A stretch of 64,000 nt of DNA from Parapedobacter indicus. Lineage in GTDB: Bacteria > Bacteroidota > Bacteroidia > Sphingobacteriales > Sphingobacteriaceae. Location of the stretch: contig NZ_FOQO01000010.1 of NCBI RefSeq assembly GCF_900113765.1, forward strand, positions 124,001-188,000, in the 5' to 3' direction. The notes under the pieces are model-generated. The model did not search any database, was not told the DNA's origin, and saw nothing but the letters and a program-made list of their open reading frames with translations. Position 1 is the stretch's first letter, and each line of letters begins with the position of its first letter. Below are positions 27,443 through 36,000 of this stretch, in pieces. Made by a program: the position numbers and the translations under genes.

Positions 27443-29353
27443 ATGAGTGACGCTATCAAACACGAGTGCGGTATCGCACTGATTCGCCTGTTGAAACCCC
27501 TTTCATACTATCAGGAAAAATACGGTACGGCCTTATATGGCATTAATAAGCTGTACTTATTGATGGAAAAACAACACAATCGCGGACAAGATGGAGCGGG
27601 TATTGCGACGATCAAACTCGACGTGAAGCCCGGTAGCCGCTACATCAGCCGTTATCGATCCATGGCTCCCAACGCGGTGGCCGATATTTTCGAGTACGTG
27701 CAAAAGAAGTTTGCTGCCGTGCAACGGGCTTATCCCGATCGGTTTTCCGACAGTCAGTGGTTAAAAAACAATGTGAGTTTTACCGGTGAGGTATTGATGG
27801 GACACCTGCGGTACGGTACACATGGCAAGAATAGTATCGAGAGTTGCCATCCTTTCCTGCGCCAGAATAACTGGATGACACGTAATCTGGTTCTCGCAGG
27901 CAATTTTAACATGACCAATGTGGACGAATTGCTGGAGCAACTTTACGAATTGGGCCAGCATCCAAAAGAAAAGGCCGATACGGTGACCGTATTGGAGAAA
28001 ATTGGCCACTTCCTCGATGCTGAAAATCAGGAGCAATTTGATAAATTCAAGCAGAAAGGATATAGCAACGTCGAAATCAGCGCCTTGATTGCTGAACACC
28101 TCGATGTAGCACGTATTCTGCGTAAATCGGCCAAAACATGGGATGGCGGGTATACCATCAGCGGCATCGTCGGCCATGGCGATGCCTTTGTTATGCGCGA
28201 CCCAGCGGGTATCCGGCCTGCCTATTATTATGTCAATGACGAGGTGGTTGTTGTCACTTCCGAACGGCCAGCTATCCAAACGGCTTTCAATGTGAAGTTT
28301 GAGGAGATCAATGAGATAAAGCCGGGGTATGCACTGATTGTGAAAAAGGACGGTTCAATCACCGAAGAGATGTTTAGGGAACCGGTGGAAAAGAAATCGT
28401 GCTCATTTGAGCGGATCTATTTCTCCCGTGGCAGTGACGCAGCTATTTATCAGGAGCGTAAACATTTGGGGCGGTTGTTATGTCCGCAGATATTGCATGC
28501 GATCGATTACGATATCAATAACACCGTTTTCTCTTATATTCCAAATACCGCGGAAGTTGCCTTCTATGGATTGGGAGAGGGGATCGACGAATATGTTCGC
28601 AAATTGCAGAAGGATACGCTTCTTAATCGGGCCGATAAAATATCGGATGAAGAATTGAATGAGATGCTGAGCATCAAACCGAGGTTTGAGAAACTCAACA
28701 TTAAAGATGCGAAATTGCGCACATTTATCACGCAAGATGCAGACCGGCAGGATATGGTACAACACGTATACGATACGACGTATGGTATCGTGAAAGACCA
28801 TCAAGATACGATTGTAGCGGTAGATGATTCAATCGTACGTGGTACGACGCTCAAGCAAAGTATCCTTACCATTCTTGACCGGCTCAACCCGAAAAAGATC
28901 CTTATTGTATCTTCTGCGCCTCAGATCCGGTATCCCGATTGTTATGGCATCGATATGTCCCGTTTAGGGGAGTTCGTGGCGTTTGAAGCAGCGGTCTCGC
29001 TACTGTATAAGCACGGAATGGGTGAGGTTGTTGAAAAAGTTTACCAACAATGCGTGGCTTCGCTGGAATTGCCTAAAGAGACCGTCCAAAACTACGTAAA
29101 GGCTATTTATGCTCCGTTTACGGATGAGGAGATCTCGAAGGAAATTGCTGGCATTATTCGCGGTACGCATATCCAAGCAGAAGTAGAAGTGATTTATCAA
29201 ACGCTGGAGAACCTGCATATCGCATGTCCGGAGCACAAGGGCGACTGGTATTTTTCCGGTGATTACCCGACCCCGGGAGGCAATCGGGTCGTTAATAGGG
29301 CTTACATGAACTGGGTGGAGGGAAAGAACGTCAGGGCGTATTTTAGTGCGTAG
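27443..29353 (+). CDS. PurF-like class II glutamine amidotransferase / phosphoribosyltransferase
   Basis: 636 residues. The N-terminal Ntn-type amidotransferase has its nucleophile at C9 (MSDAIKHECGIALI), which would need removal of eight residues, as in PurF enzymes with a propeptide. Supporting blocks are NRGQDGAG, GHLRYGTHG and VMRDPAGIRPAYYY. The C-terminal half is a phosphoribosyltransferase with the PRPP loop VAVDDSIVRGTTLKQS. It is longer than E. coli PurF (505), with inserts in the amidotransferase half. It is probably the second, divergent PurF-like paralogue seen in this phylum rather than the purine-pathway enzyme. An ATG-like start at 27365 was rejected since it precedes the promoter. 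Confidence 0.85.
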   Translation: MSDAIKHECGIALIRLLKPLSYYQEKYGTALYGINKLYLLMEKQHNRGQDGAGIATIKLDVKPGSRYISRYRSMAPNAVADIFEYVQKKFAAVQRAYPDRFSDSQWLKNNVSFTGEVLMGHLRYGTHGKNSIESCHPFLRQNNWMTRNLVLAGNFNMTNVDELLEQLYELGQHPKEKADTVTVLEKIGHFLDAENQEQFDKFKQKGYSNVEISALIAEHLDVARILRKSAKTWDGGYTISGIVGHGDAFVMRDPAGIRPAYYYVNDEVVVVTSERPAIQTAFNVKFEEINEIKPGYALIVKKDGSITEEMFREPVEKKSCSFERIYFSRGSDAAIYQERKHLGRLLCPQILHAIDYDINNTVFSYIPNTAEVAFYGLGEGIDEYVRKLQKDTLLNRADKISDEELNEMLSIKPRFEKLNIKDAKLRTFITQDADRQDMVQHVYDTTYGIVKDHQDTIVAVDDSIVRGTTLKQSILTILDRLNPKKILIVSSAPQIRYPDCYGIDMSRLGEFVAFEAAVSLLYKHGMGEVVEKVYQQCVASLELPKETVQNYVKAIYAPFTDEEISKEIAGIIRGTHIQAEVEVIYQTLENLHIACPEHKGDWYFSGDYPTPGGNRVVNRAYMNWVEGKNVRAYFSA

Positions 29354-29398
29354 CGGCTTTCTGCTATTCGCTGTCAGCTTTGGGCAATCGGCTAAGGA

Positions 29399-30373
29399 CT
29401 ATATACCGAACAAATCCCTTATTTTCCGTTCGTCTTTTGCCATTTGATCGATCATCTCTTGCATGTTTTCAAACCATTGGTCATGTCGGATAAAATGGAG
29501 GAAATTCACCTGTAACGTCTTTCCGTAAATGTCCGAATGAAAGTCGAAAAGGTGCACTTCAATGCTTCTGCTGATACCGTCTATGGTTGGTCGAGTGCCA
29601 ATATAACCCATACCCTTTACTACGTGTTCGGGGATGTTGGGCTGATAAGTACCGGTAGTAATGCCTGCAAGATCGATAACGGCTGCCTCCACTGCATAAA
29701 TTCCATATGCCGGAATAAGTTTGTGATTTTCGAGCACTTGCAGGTTAGCGGTGGGATAGCCAATGTTGCGCCCTAACTGATTGCCTCTCACGACTTTGCC
29801 GGTCAGTTGAAAGGGATGTCCCAAGTAACTGTTTGCCGTGGCAATGTCTCCTTTAATTAATGCTTCCCTGATTTTAGTAGACGAGACGGCCACATCATTG
29901 ATGTCCTGCTCGGGAATCTGTTCCACGGTATATCCGTAGATTTCGGCATGGTCCAATAGGTCTTTGAGCGAACCGCTGCGGTCTTTTCCAAAGCGATGAT
30001 CGTATCCAATGATGATTTTTTTGGTGCCGATTTTGCCGACAAGCACGTCACGGATATAAGCTTCCGGCGATTGGTTAGAGAAATCACGAGTAAAGGGCGT
30101 GATGATGAGGTGGTCGATGCCCGCGTCGGCAAGTAGTGCTACTTTTTCTTCAATGTCGCTGATAAGTCGCAGGCTATCATCTTCGGGATGCAGAATCATT
30201 CGAGGATGGGGAAAAAACGTGAGCAATACCGTTTCTCCACCACTGTTCCTTGCGCACTCCTTAAGCGTGCTCAATATCTTTTGATGGCCCACATGTACCC
30301 CATCAAATGTGCCGATAGTGACCACCGCATTGTCCAAGGGAATGAAATCCTCAAGATTTCGGTATATCTTCAT
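29399..30373 (-). CDS. ribF: Bifunctional riboflavin kinase / FAD synthetase
   Basis: 324 residues. The N-terminal nucleotidyltransferase has TIGTFDGVHVGHQKIL and the C-terminal flavokinase has GRNIGYPTANL and YIGTRPTIDG. It makes FMN then FAD from riboflavin. Last gene of the ftsX operon; its start overlaps the end of truB by 23 bp. The 45-bp gap to the convergent purF-like gene carries a short copy of an intergenic repeat also seen before sufE. Confidence 0.95.
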   Translation of the reverse strand: MKIYRNLEDFIPLDNAVVTIGTFDGVHVGHQKILSTLKECARNSGGETVLLTFFPHPRMILHPEDDSLRLISDIEEKVALLADAGIDHLIITPFTRDFSNQSPEAYIRDVLVGKIGTKKIIIGYDHRFGKDRSGSLKDLLDHAEIYGYTVEQIPEQDINDVAVSSTKIREALIKGDIATANSYLGHPFQLTGKVVRGNQLGRNIGYPTANLQVLENHKLIPAYGIYAVEAAVIDLAGITTGTYQPNIPEHVVKGMGYIGTRPTIDGISRSIEVHLFDFHSDIYGKTLQVNFLHFIRHDQWFENMQEMIDQMAKDERKIRDLFGI

Positions 30374-31085
30374 GTGTTGTCGTCAAGCTAAATTCCTTTA
30401 TACAGTTCGTTAAATCTGCTACCTGCCACGCGTCATCAACATGGAAATCGCCGCTTTTCGTCCTTCGCAGGCGGCTTAGGTAGGCACCATTATTCATCGC
30501 TTTACCGAAGTCGTGTGCCAGCGATCGGATATAAGTACCCTTGCTGCATACGACCCGGAAGTCTACATCGGGTAGGGCAATGCGGGTGATTTCGAATTCA
30601 CGGATATATATACGCCGCGATTTGACATCGACCGATTCTCCGCGGCGCGCTTTTTCATAGACCCGTTCCCCATCCATTTTGATTGCGGAATGGGCTGGGG
30701 GAATTTGCTCGATCTCACCGATAAAGGAAGCGGCTGTTTCGATGATTTGGTTTTCCTGGATACCAGACCAATCAAACCGCTGATCGATGTCCCGTTCCAG
30801 GTCATAAGAAGGTGTGGTGGCACCTAAAGTAATGGTTCCGGTATATTCTTTTTCTTGCGCTTGAAATTCGTCGAGGCGTTTGGTGAATTTTCCGGTGCAG
30901 ATAATCAGCAACCCTGTTGCCAGCGGATCCAGCGTACCGGCATGTCCTACTTTTACTTTCAATGGTTTGATCGTATTACGGATTTTTCGTACCACGTCAA
31001 AACTGGTCCAGCGGATCGGTTTGTCGACCAGTAATACTTCGCCGTCAGCGAAGTTGAATACACGAGGTGATCCAGCCGCTCCCAT
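30351..31085 (-). CDS. truB: tRNA pseudouridine(55) synthase
   Basis: 244 residues. Makes pseudouridine at position 55 in the T-loop of tRNAs. The catalytic aspartate is D53 in GHAGTLDPLATGLL; LLVDKPIRWTSFDVV and CSKGTYIRSLAHDFG are the other family blocks. Shorter than E. coli TruB (314) because the C-terminal PUA domain is absent or reduced, which is common in this phylum. The start codon directly abuts the uppP stop. Confidence 0.95.
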   Translation of the reverse strand: MGAAGSPRVFNFADGEVLLVDKPIRWTSFDVVRKIRNTIKPLKVKVGHAGTLDPLATGLLIICTGKFTKRLDEFQAQEKEYTGTITLGATTPSYDLERDIDQRFDWSGIQENQIIETAASFIGEIEQIPPAHSAIKMDGERVYEKARRGESVDVKSRRIYIREFEITRIALPDVDFRVVCSKGTYIRSLAHDFGKAMNNGAYLSRLRRTKSGDFHVDDAWQVADLTNCIKEFSLTTTHEDIPKS

Positions 31086-31880
31086 TTATAGAATCTGTAA
31101 ACTGTGTCCACTCAACAGCATGATTAGGATGATTCCTCCCACGATGATACGGTACCAACCAAACGCTTTAAAGCCGTATTTAGACACCACGCCGATGAAT
31201 GATTTGATGGCGATGATCGCTACCACAAATCCGACGGCATTGCCAATGATGAGTTGATTGATTTCAGGGTTAGTTAACCCATTCCCATCGTCGAAATGAC
31301 CTTTCAACTTGAGTACGGTGGCACCGAACATCATCGGTACGGCTAAAAAGAAGGAAAACTCAGCAGCAGCCTTACGGGTCAGCTGTTGGGTCATGCCCCC
31401 CACAATGGTACTTGCCGAGCGCGATGTACCGGGTATCAATGCCAGGCATTGGAATAAGCCGATTTTCAATGCCTGCCAGTACGTGATATCGTCCGAGTTG
31501 TCAATATTCGGACGGTTAAACCATTTGTCGACAAATAACAAAATAATGCCTCCCACTACCAGGGTGATGCCAACCACCAGCGGGCTTTCGAGTAATCCAT
31601 CGATTTCATCGCTGAACAAAAAGCCAAAAATGGACGCTGGGATTGCTGCCACGACCAATTTGTAGTAAAACGAGAGCGACCGCAAAAACCGCCGGTAATA
31701 CAGCACTAATACGGATAAAATAGTGCCCAGTTGAATTGCAATCGTAAACAGTTTGACAAATGGCGTGGGAGATATGCCCATCAATGCCGTTGCAATAATC
31801 ATGTGGCCGGTCGATGAAACCGGTAGAAATTCCGTGAGGCCCTCGATAATGGCCAACACAATCGCTTCGAATAAGGTCAT
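31086..31880 (-). CDS. uppP: Undecaprenyl-diphosphatase
   Basis: 264 residues, about eight membrane helices. Recycles undecaprenyl pyrophosphate for peptidoglycan synthesis (bacitracin resistance protein family). Signature motifs are EGLTEFLPVSSTGHM at the N-terminus and PGTSRSASTIVGGM in the middle. Its start overlaps the DUF3098 stop by one base and it is directly followed by truB. Confidence 0.96.
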   Translation of the reverse strand: MTLFEAIVLAIIEGLTEFLPVSSTGHMIIATALMGISPTPFVKLFTIAIQLGTILSVLVLYYRRFLRSLSFYYKLVVAAIPASIFGFLFSDEIDGLLESPLVVGITLVVGGIILLFVDKWFNRPNIDNSDDITYWQALKIGLFQCLALIPGTSRSASTIVGGMTQQLTRKAAAEFSFFLAVPMMFGATVLKLKGHFDDGNGLTNPEINQLIIGNAVGFVVAIIAIKSFIGVVSKYGFKAFGWYRIIVGGIILIMLLSGHSLQIL

Positions 31881-32119
31881 TAACTTTTTTCGGAATTTTT
31901 AGGTTTTATCAAAATAGATACTACGCCTAAAGCGAAACCAAGCACTACCACGAGAGGTGCCAAGGTAATTTTGGTAAAACTATAGATGTCTTCCGTACCC
32001 ATCATCAGTATAAATCCAAGGGCAACTACCGCAATGCTCAGTAAAAAAAACTGGTAATTCCGTTTGCCGAACACAAAGGATGCTTTTTGTTCCTGCTGGG
32101 ATTTCTTGTATAGTGACAT
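31880..32119 (-). CDS. DUF3098 small membrane protein
   Basis: 79 residues with two transmembrane helices (about 25-41 and 53-69) and a charged tail. The FGKRNYQFFLLSIAVVALGF opening fits DUF3098, a family of unknown function typically placed between ftsX and uppP in Bacteroidota, as here. A role in envelope growth is only suggested by the neighbours. Confidence 0.85.
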   Translation of the reverse strand: MSLYKKSQQEQKASFVFGKRNYQFFLLSIAVVALGFILMMGTEDIYSFTKITLAPLVVVLGFALGVVSILIKPKNSEKS

Positions 32120-32128
32120 AAGCTATAA

Positions 32129-33007
32129 TTATCGATACAGTTCGTTTGACTTCAACCGTAAGTATTTGCCGACTGCGAAGTAAGTGCTTAATCCCGAGAT
32201 CAGGATGCCAAGCAGCGTTACAATCACAAAGATGGCGATAAATTCAAACCAATTGCGGAGGAATACCAATTCCGGGACTTCCCGTTGTCCGAGGTGCAAC
32301 GTGAGCAACAGCAGCAAAATGGCAATCAGGGCTCCCAGCAATCCGTGTAAAATGCCGTAACCAATAAAGGGGCGTCTGATAAATCCTTTGGTCGCACCCA
32401 CCATCTGCATGCTTTTGATCAAAAAGCGCTGCGAATAGATGGCCAACCGGATGGTATTGTTGATGAGTGCAACCGCAATGACCAGGAGGAGGGCAGTAAA
32501 CGCTAGAATGACGATGCCAATGGTACGTATATTCTTATTGACCATGTCAATGAGCGACTCCTGGTAGACAACTTCTTTAACCATCTCGTTGGCCGATACC
32601 TTTTTGATAAACGTTTGAATGCTGTCGGTATTGGCATATTCGGCTTTCATATATATGTCGATGGAAGAGAGTAGCGGATTATGTCCGAGAAACTCAACAA
32701 AATCTTCTCCCAGTTCCTGTGAAAGATTCTTGGCAGCCAGCTCCTTACTGATGTACTCCGAGCGCAGCACATAGGTGTCAGACTCCAGTTCTTTCTGATA
32801 GGCGAGCACATTCCCTTCGGTTACCCCTTCTTTCATGATGATGTTGAGCACGATATTCTCCTTCACATAATCCGATAGATTTTTTGCGTGTACAAGCAAC
32901 AACCCTAACAATCCCGTCATCAGTAGCACCAAGGCGATACTGATGACGGTGGATATGTAAACAGATTTTGTCTTCTTCGCGGATGTACTTACTTCGTATA
33001 CTTCCAT
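32129..33007 (-). CDS. ftsX: Cell division protein FtsX
   Basis: 292 residues with the FtsX pattern: TM1 at about 20-42, a periplasmic domain to about 160, then three helices near 165-190, 215-240 and 255-280. FtsX with the ATPase FtsE controls peptidoglycan hydrolases at the septum. ftsE is not in the window. First gene of the run ftsX-DUF3098-uppP-truB-ribF; the 63-bp upstream gap contains no clear promoter box with a good spacer. Confidence 0.92.
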   Translation of the reverse strand: MEVYEVSTSAKKTKSVYISTVISIALVLLMTGLLGLLLVHAKNLSDYVKENIVLNIIMKEGVTEGNVLAYQKELESDTYVLRSEYISKELAAKNLSQELGEDFVEFLGHNPLLSSIDIYMKAEYANTDSIQTFIKKVSANEMVKEVVYQESLIDMVNKNIRTIGIVILAFTALLLVIAVALINNTIRLAIYSQRFLIKSMQMVGATKGFIRRPFIGYGILHGLLGALIAILLLLLTLHLGQREVPELVFLRNWFEFIAIFVIVTLLGILISGLSTYFAVGKYLRLKSNELYR

Positions 33008-33070
33008 TTGCCGGGTATTTACGTTGCGAAAGTAGTGAATTGCGTTGACAAATTAAAAAATATACCCGGT

Positions 33071-36000
33071 TTATTGCCAGCCACCTCCCAACGCTTTGTA
33101 GAGGGAAAGCTTGTTGATGGCTTTCTCTCGCCGGGTACTGACCAAGTTGAGCTCGGCGTCCAGTGCAGCACGTTGAGCGGTGATAATATCCAAATAGGAG
33201 GCTCGTCCGGCTTTGAACAATTCGTGTGCGGCGTCGACGGCTTTCTGTAGAGAAGCAACCTCCTGCAGGTTATGATCCGTTCGGCGATTGATGTACTTTT
33301 GCGCAGTCATGGTCCGTTGCACTTCCTCCCATGCTTTTAAAACGGCTCGTTCGTAGTCGTGAAAAGCGATTCCATACGTAGCTTTTGCCGTTTCATACGC
33401 GGTCCGGATGGTGCGTTGGTTGAAGATCGGCGCGGTGAGACCGCCTACCAGGCCATATGCCACGGACGTAGGGGCCAGCAGCAATTTATCGATATCAAAA
33501 GCCTGAAGTCCGACGTAAGGCGAAAGAACCAGGGATGGCAAGAACTCCGCCTTTGCGGCCAGTTGTTCGGCCCCCGACGCCGCCAGCTCCAGCCTGGCTT
33601 GCCGGATGTCGGGGCGGAGGGCAAGAAAATGCGTCGGCACACCGACGTGGATGGAGTCTGTAAATGCCGAGGTCATCCACAAGGTGGTGTCTCGTGGAAT
33701 ACCCCCTTTGAACCGGCCCAGAAGGAAGTTTAGATGGGCTTCGGCCGCTGAGATCTGTTGCCGCACTTCCTGCTCTTTCCCTTGGGCATGGTGTACCATA
33801 GCGATAAACTGCTGAACACCCAGCTCATCTGCCCGTCCCGCAGCTTTCTGTACGTTGATGATGTCCAACGCATTTTTTTGCAGGTTGATGTTTTTGCGGA
33901 GAATCGCTAACTCATTGTCCAAAGCCAGGAGGTCGTAATAGGTCGTAGCTACCTCTTCGATCAGGGAAGTTTGCACCAGATGCCTTCCTTCGTATGACGA
34001 CAAAAACCGCTGGTAAGCAGCGCGTTTCCGATTTCTAAGTTTACCCCATAGGTCGATTTCCCAAGTTGTGCGCAATCCTACGAAATAGTCGGGCAGGGGA
34101 TCGGGGAGTTTTTCATCGTCTTTCAGGTTTTCGGAGAAATTCGTATCATAATTACCGATGCCGTCCATCGTATAAAAACCATATCGGCGGAGGCCGGCTT
34201 CGGCCAACGCATCGACCGAGGGGAAGAATGCCGACTTCCTCAACCTGAGGTTGGCTTGGGCGATTTCGATTTGATGAAGTGCAGCCGACATGTCGGGATG
34301 GTTGGTCAACGCCGTGTCGATAAGTGCTATGAGATTCGGATCGTTGAAGAAACTACGCCAGCGTTGATGGGCGGTGTTTAAGGTATCGGTGTTGCCTGCG
34401 TAGGTTTCCGGTAACACGCGATGCTGGGGATCGGGAAGGCTTTTTACGGTGGTACATCCCGACAGTAGCCCGATGGCGGTGATCATCAGCAACCCGGCGG
34501 TTCCCGCCTTGATTGCTTTTCTCTTTTTGTTCCGTCGGACCGCGGTAAACAACACATACAAGCCCGGGATGACGATCACACCGACCAGCGTGCCAACGAT
34601 CATGCCGCCGACCGCGGTGGTTCCGATCGAACGGTTACCCAATGCGCCTGCCCCGGAAGCCATTGCCAAAGGAATCAGTCCGGCAATGAAGGCAAACGAC
34701 GTCATTAGGATCGGTCGGAGACGGGCCACCGATCCTTCGATAGCCGCCTGCAGCTGCGTGGCCCCTTGCTTGTAGCGGAGAATCGCATATTCCACAATAA
34801 GAATGGCATTTTTACCCAATAGCCCGATTAACATAACCAAGGCGACCTGCGCATAAATGTTGTTTTCCAGTCCTAGCAACTTCAGAAATAAGAATGCACC
34901 GAATACCCCCGCAGGTAAGGAGAGGATTACCGGCAGCGGCAATAAGAAACTTTCGTACTGTGCGGCAAGGATCAAATACACGAATAAGAGGCACAATGCA
35001 AAAACATAAATGGCCTGATTACCCGATAAGATCTGTTCGCGGGTCATTCCCGACCATTCGATCGCGTATCCTTGGGGCAGGGTTGCCGCGGCGACCCGCT
35101 CCACGGCGTCGATCACCTGTCCGGAGCTGAATCCCGGAGCTGCATCACCACTGATCAACGCCGAGCTGAACATGTTATACCGGGTTACCTGTTCCGGTCC
35201 ATAAACACGTTCCATGGTGATGAATGCCGAAAATGGAACCATTTCGCCGGAATTGTTTTTCACATGGAGTTTGAGCACGTCCTCTGGTTTCTCCCGGTAG
35301 CCCGGTCCGGCTTGGACCATCACTTTATACATTTGGCCAAACCGTATGAAATTCGTTGCGTAAAAGCTGCCCATTAGCGTTTGTAGGGTAGTCATGGCAT
35401 TTTCTACACTGATTCCCCGTTTCGCCGCCATGTCGTGGTCCACATTGACAAGGTATTGCGGAAAACGCGGATCGAATGTGGAAAACGTATTCCCCACCTC
35501 GGGCGTTTCTTCCAGTGCGGTCATGAACGTTTCCAGGACATCGGCGGTATGTTGCAGGTTGTCGGCCCCTGACCGGTCGAGCAACCGGAGCTCGAAGCCG
35601 CTGGAATTTCCAAAACCGGGAACGGTGGGCGGGGGAAAGTACTCAATGCTGGCGTCCATCAGGTGACCGGTGTTGTCTTCCAGCCAGTCTATCACGTCAG
35701 CAACCGATTCCCTGCGGTTTTCCCAGGCTTTCAGGTTGATCATACCCATGCCGTACGAGGCACCGGATACTTCCGTTACAATGCTATATCCCGCTAGGGT
35801 CGACACCGTCTCTACTGCTTCGTGCTGTCGGCTGATTGAATCGATTTGATTCAATACGGCAATGGTGCGGTCTACCGTAGCGCCGGGTGGCGTAGTCACA
35901 TTCACATAAATCATTCCCTGGTCTTCCGTGGGGATGAAACCGGATGGAAGAATGCTGTTGACGCCCCATGTCGCCACAAAGAATCCTGCCAGCAAGCCCA

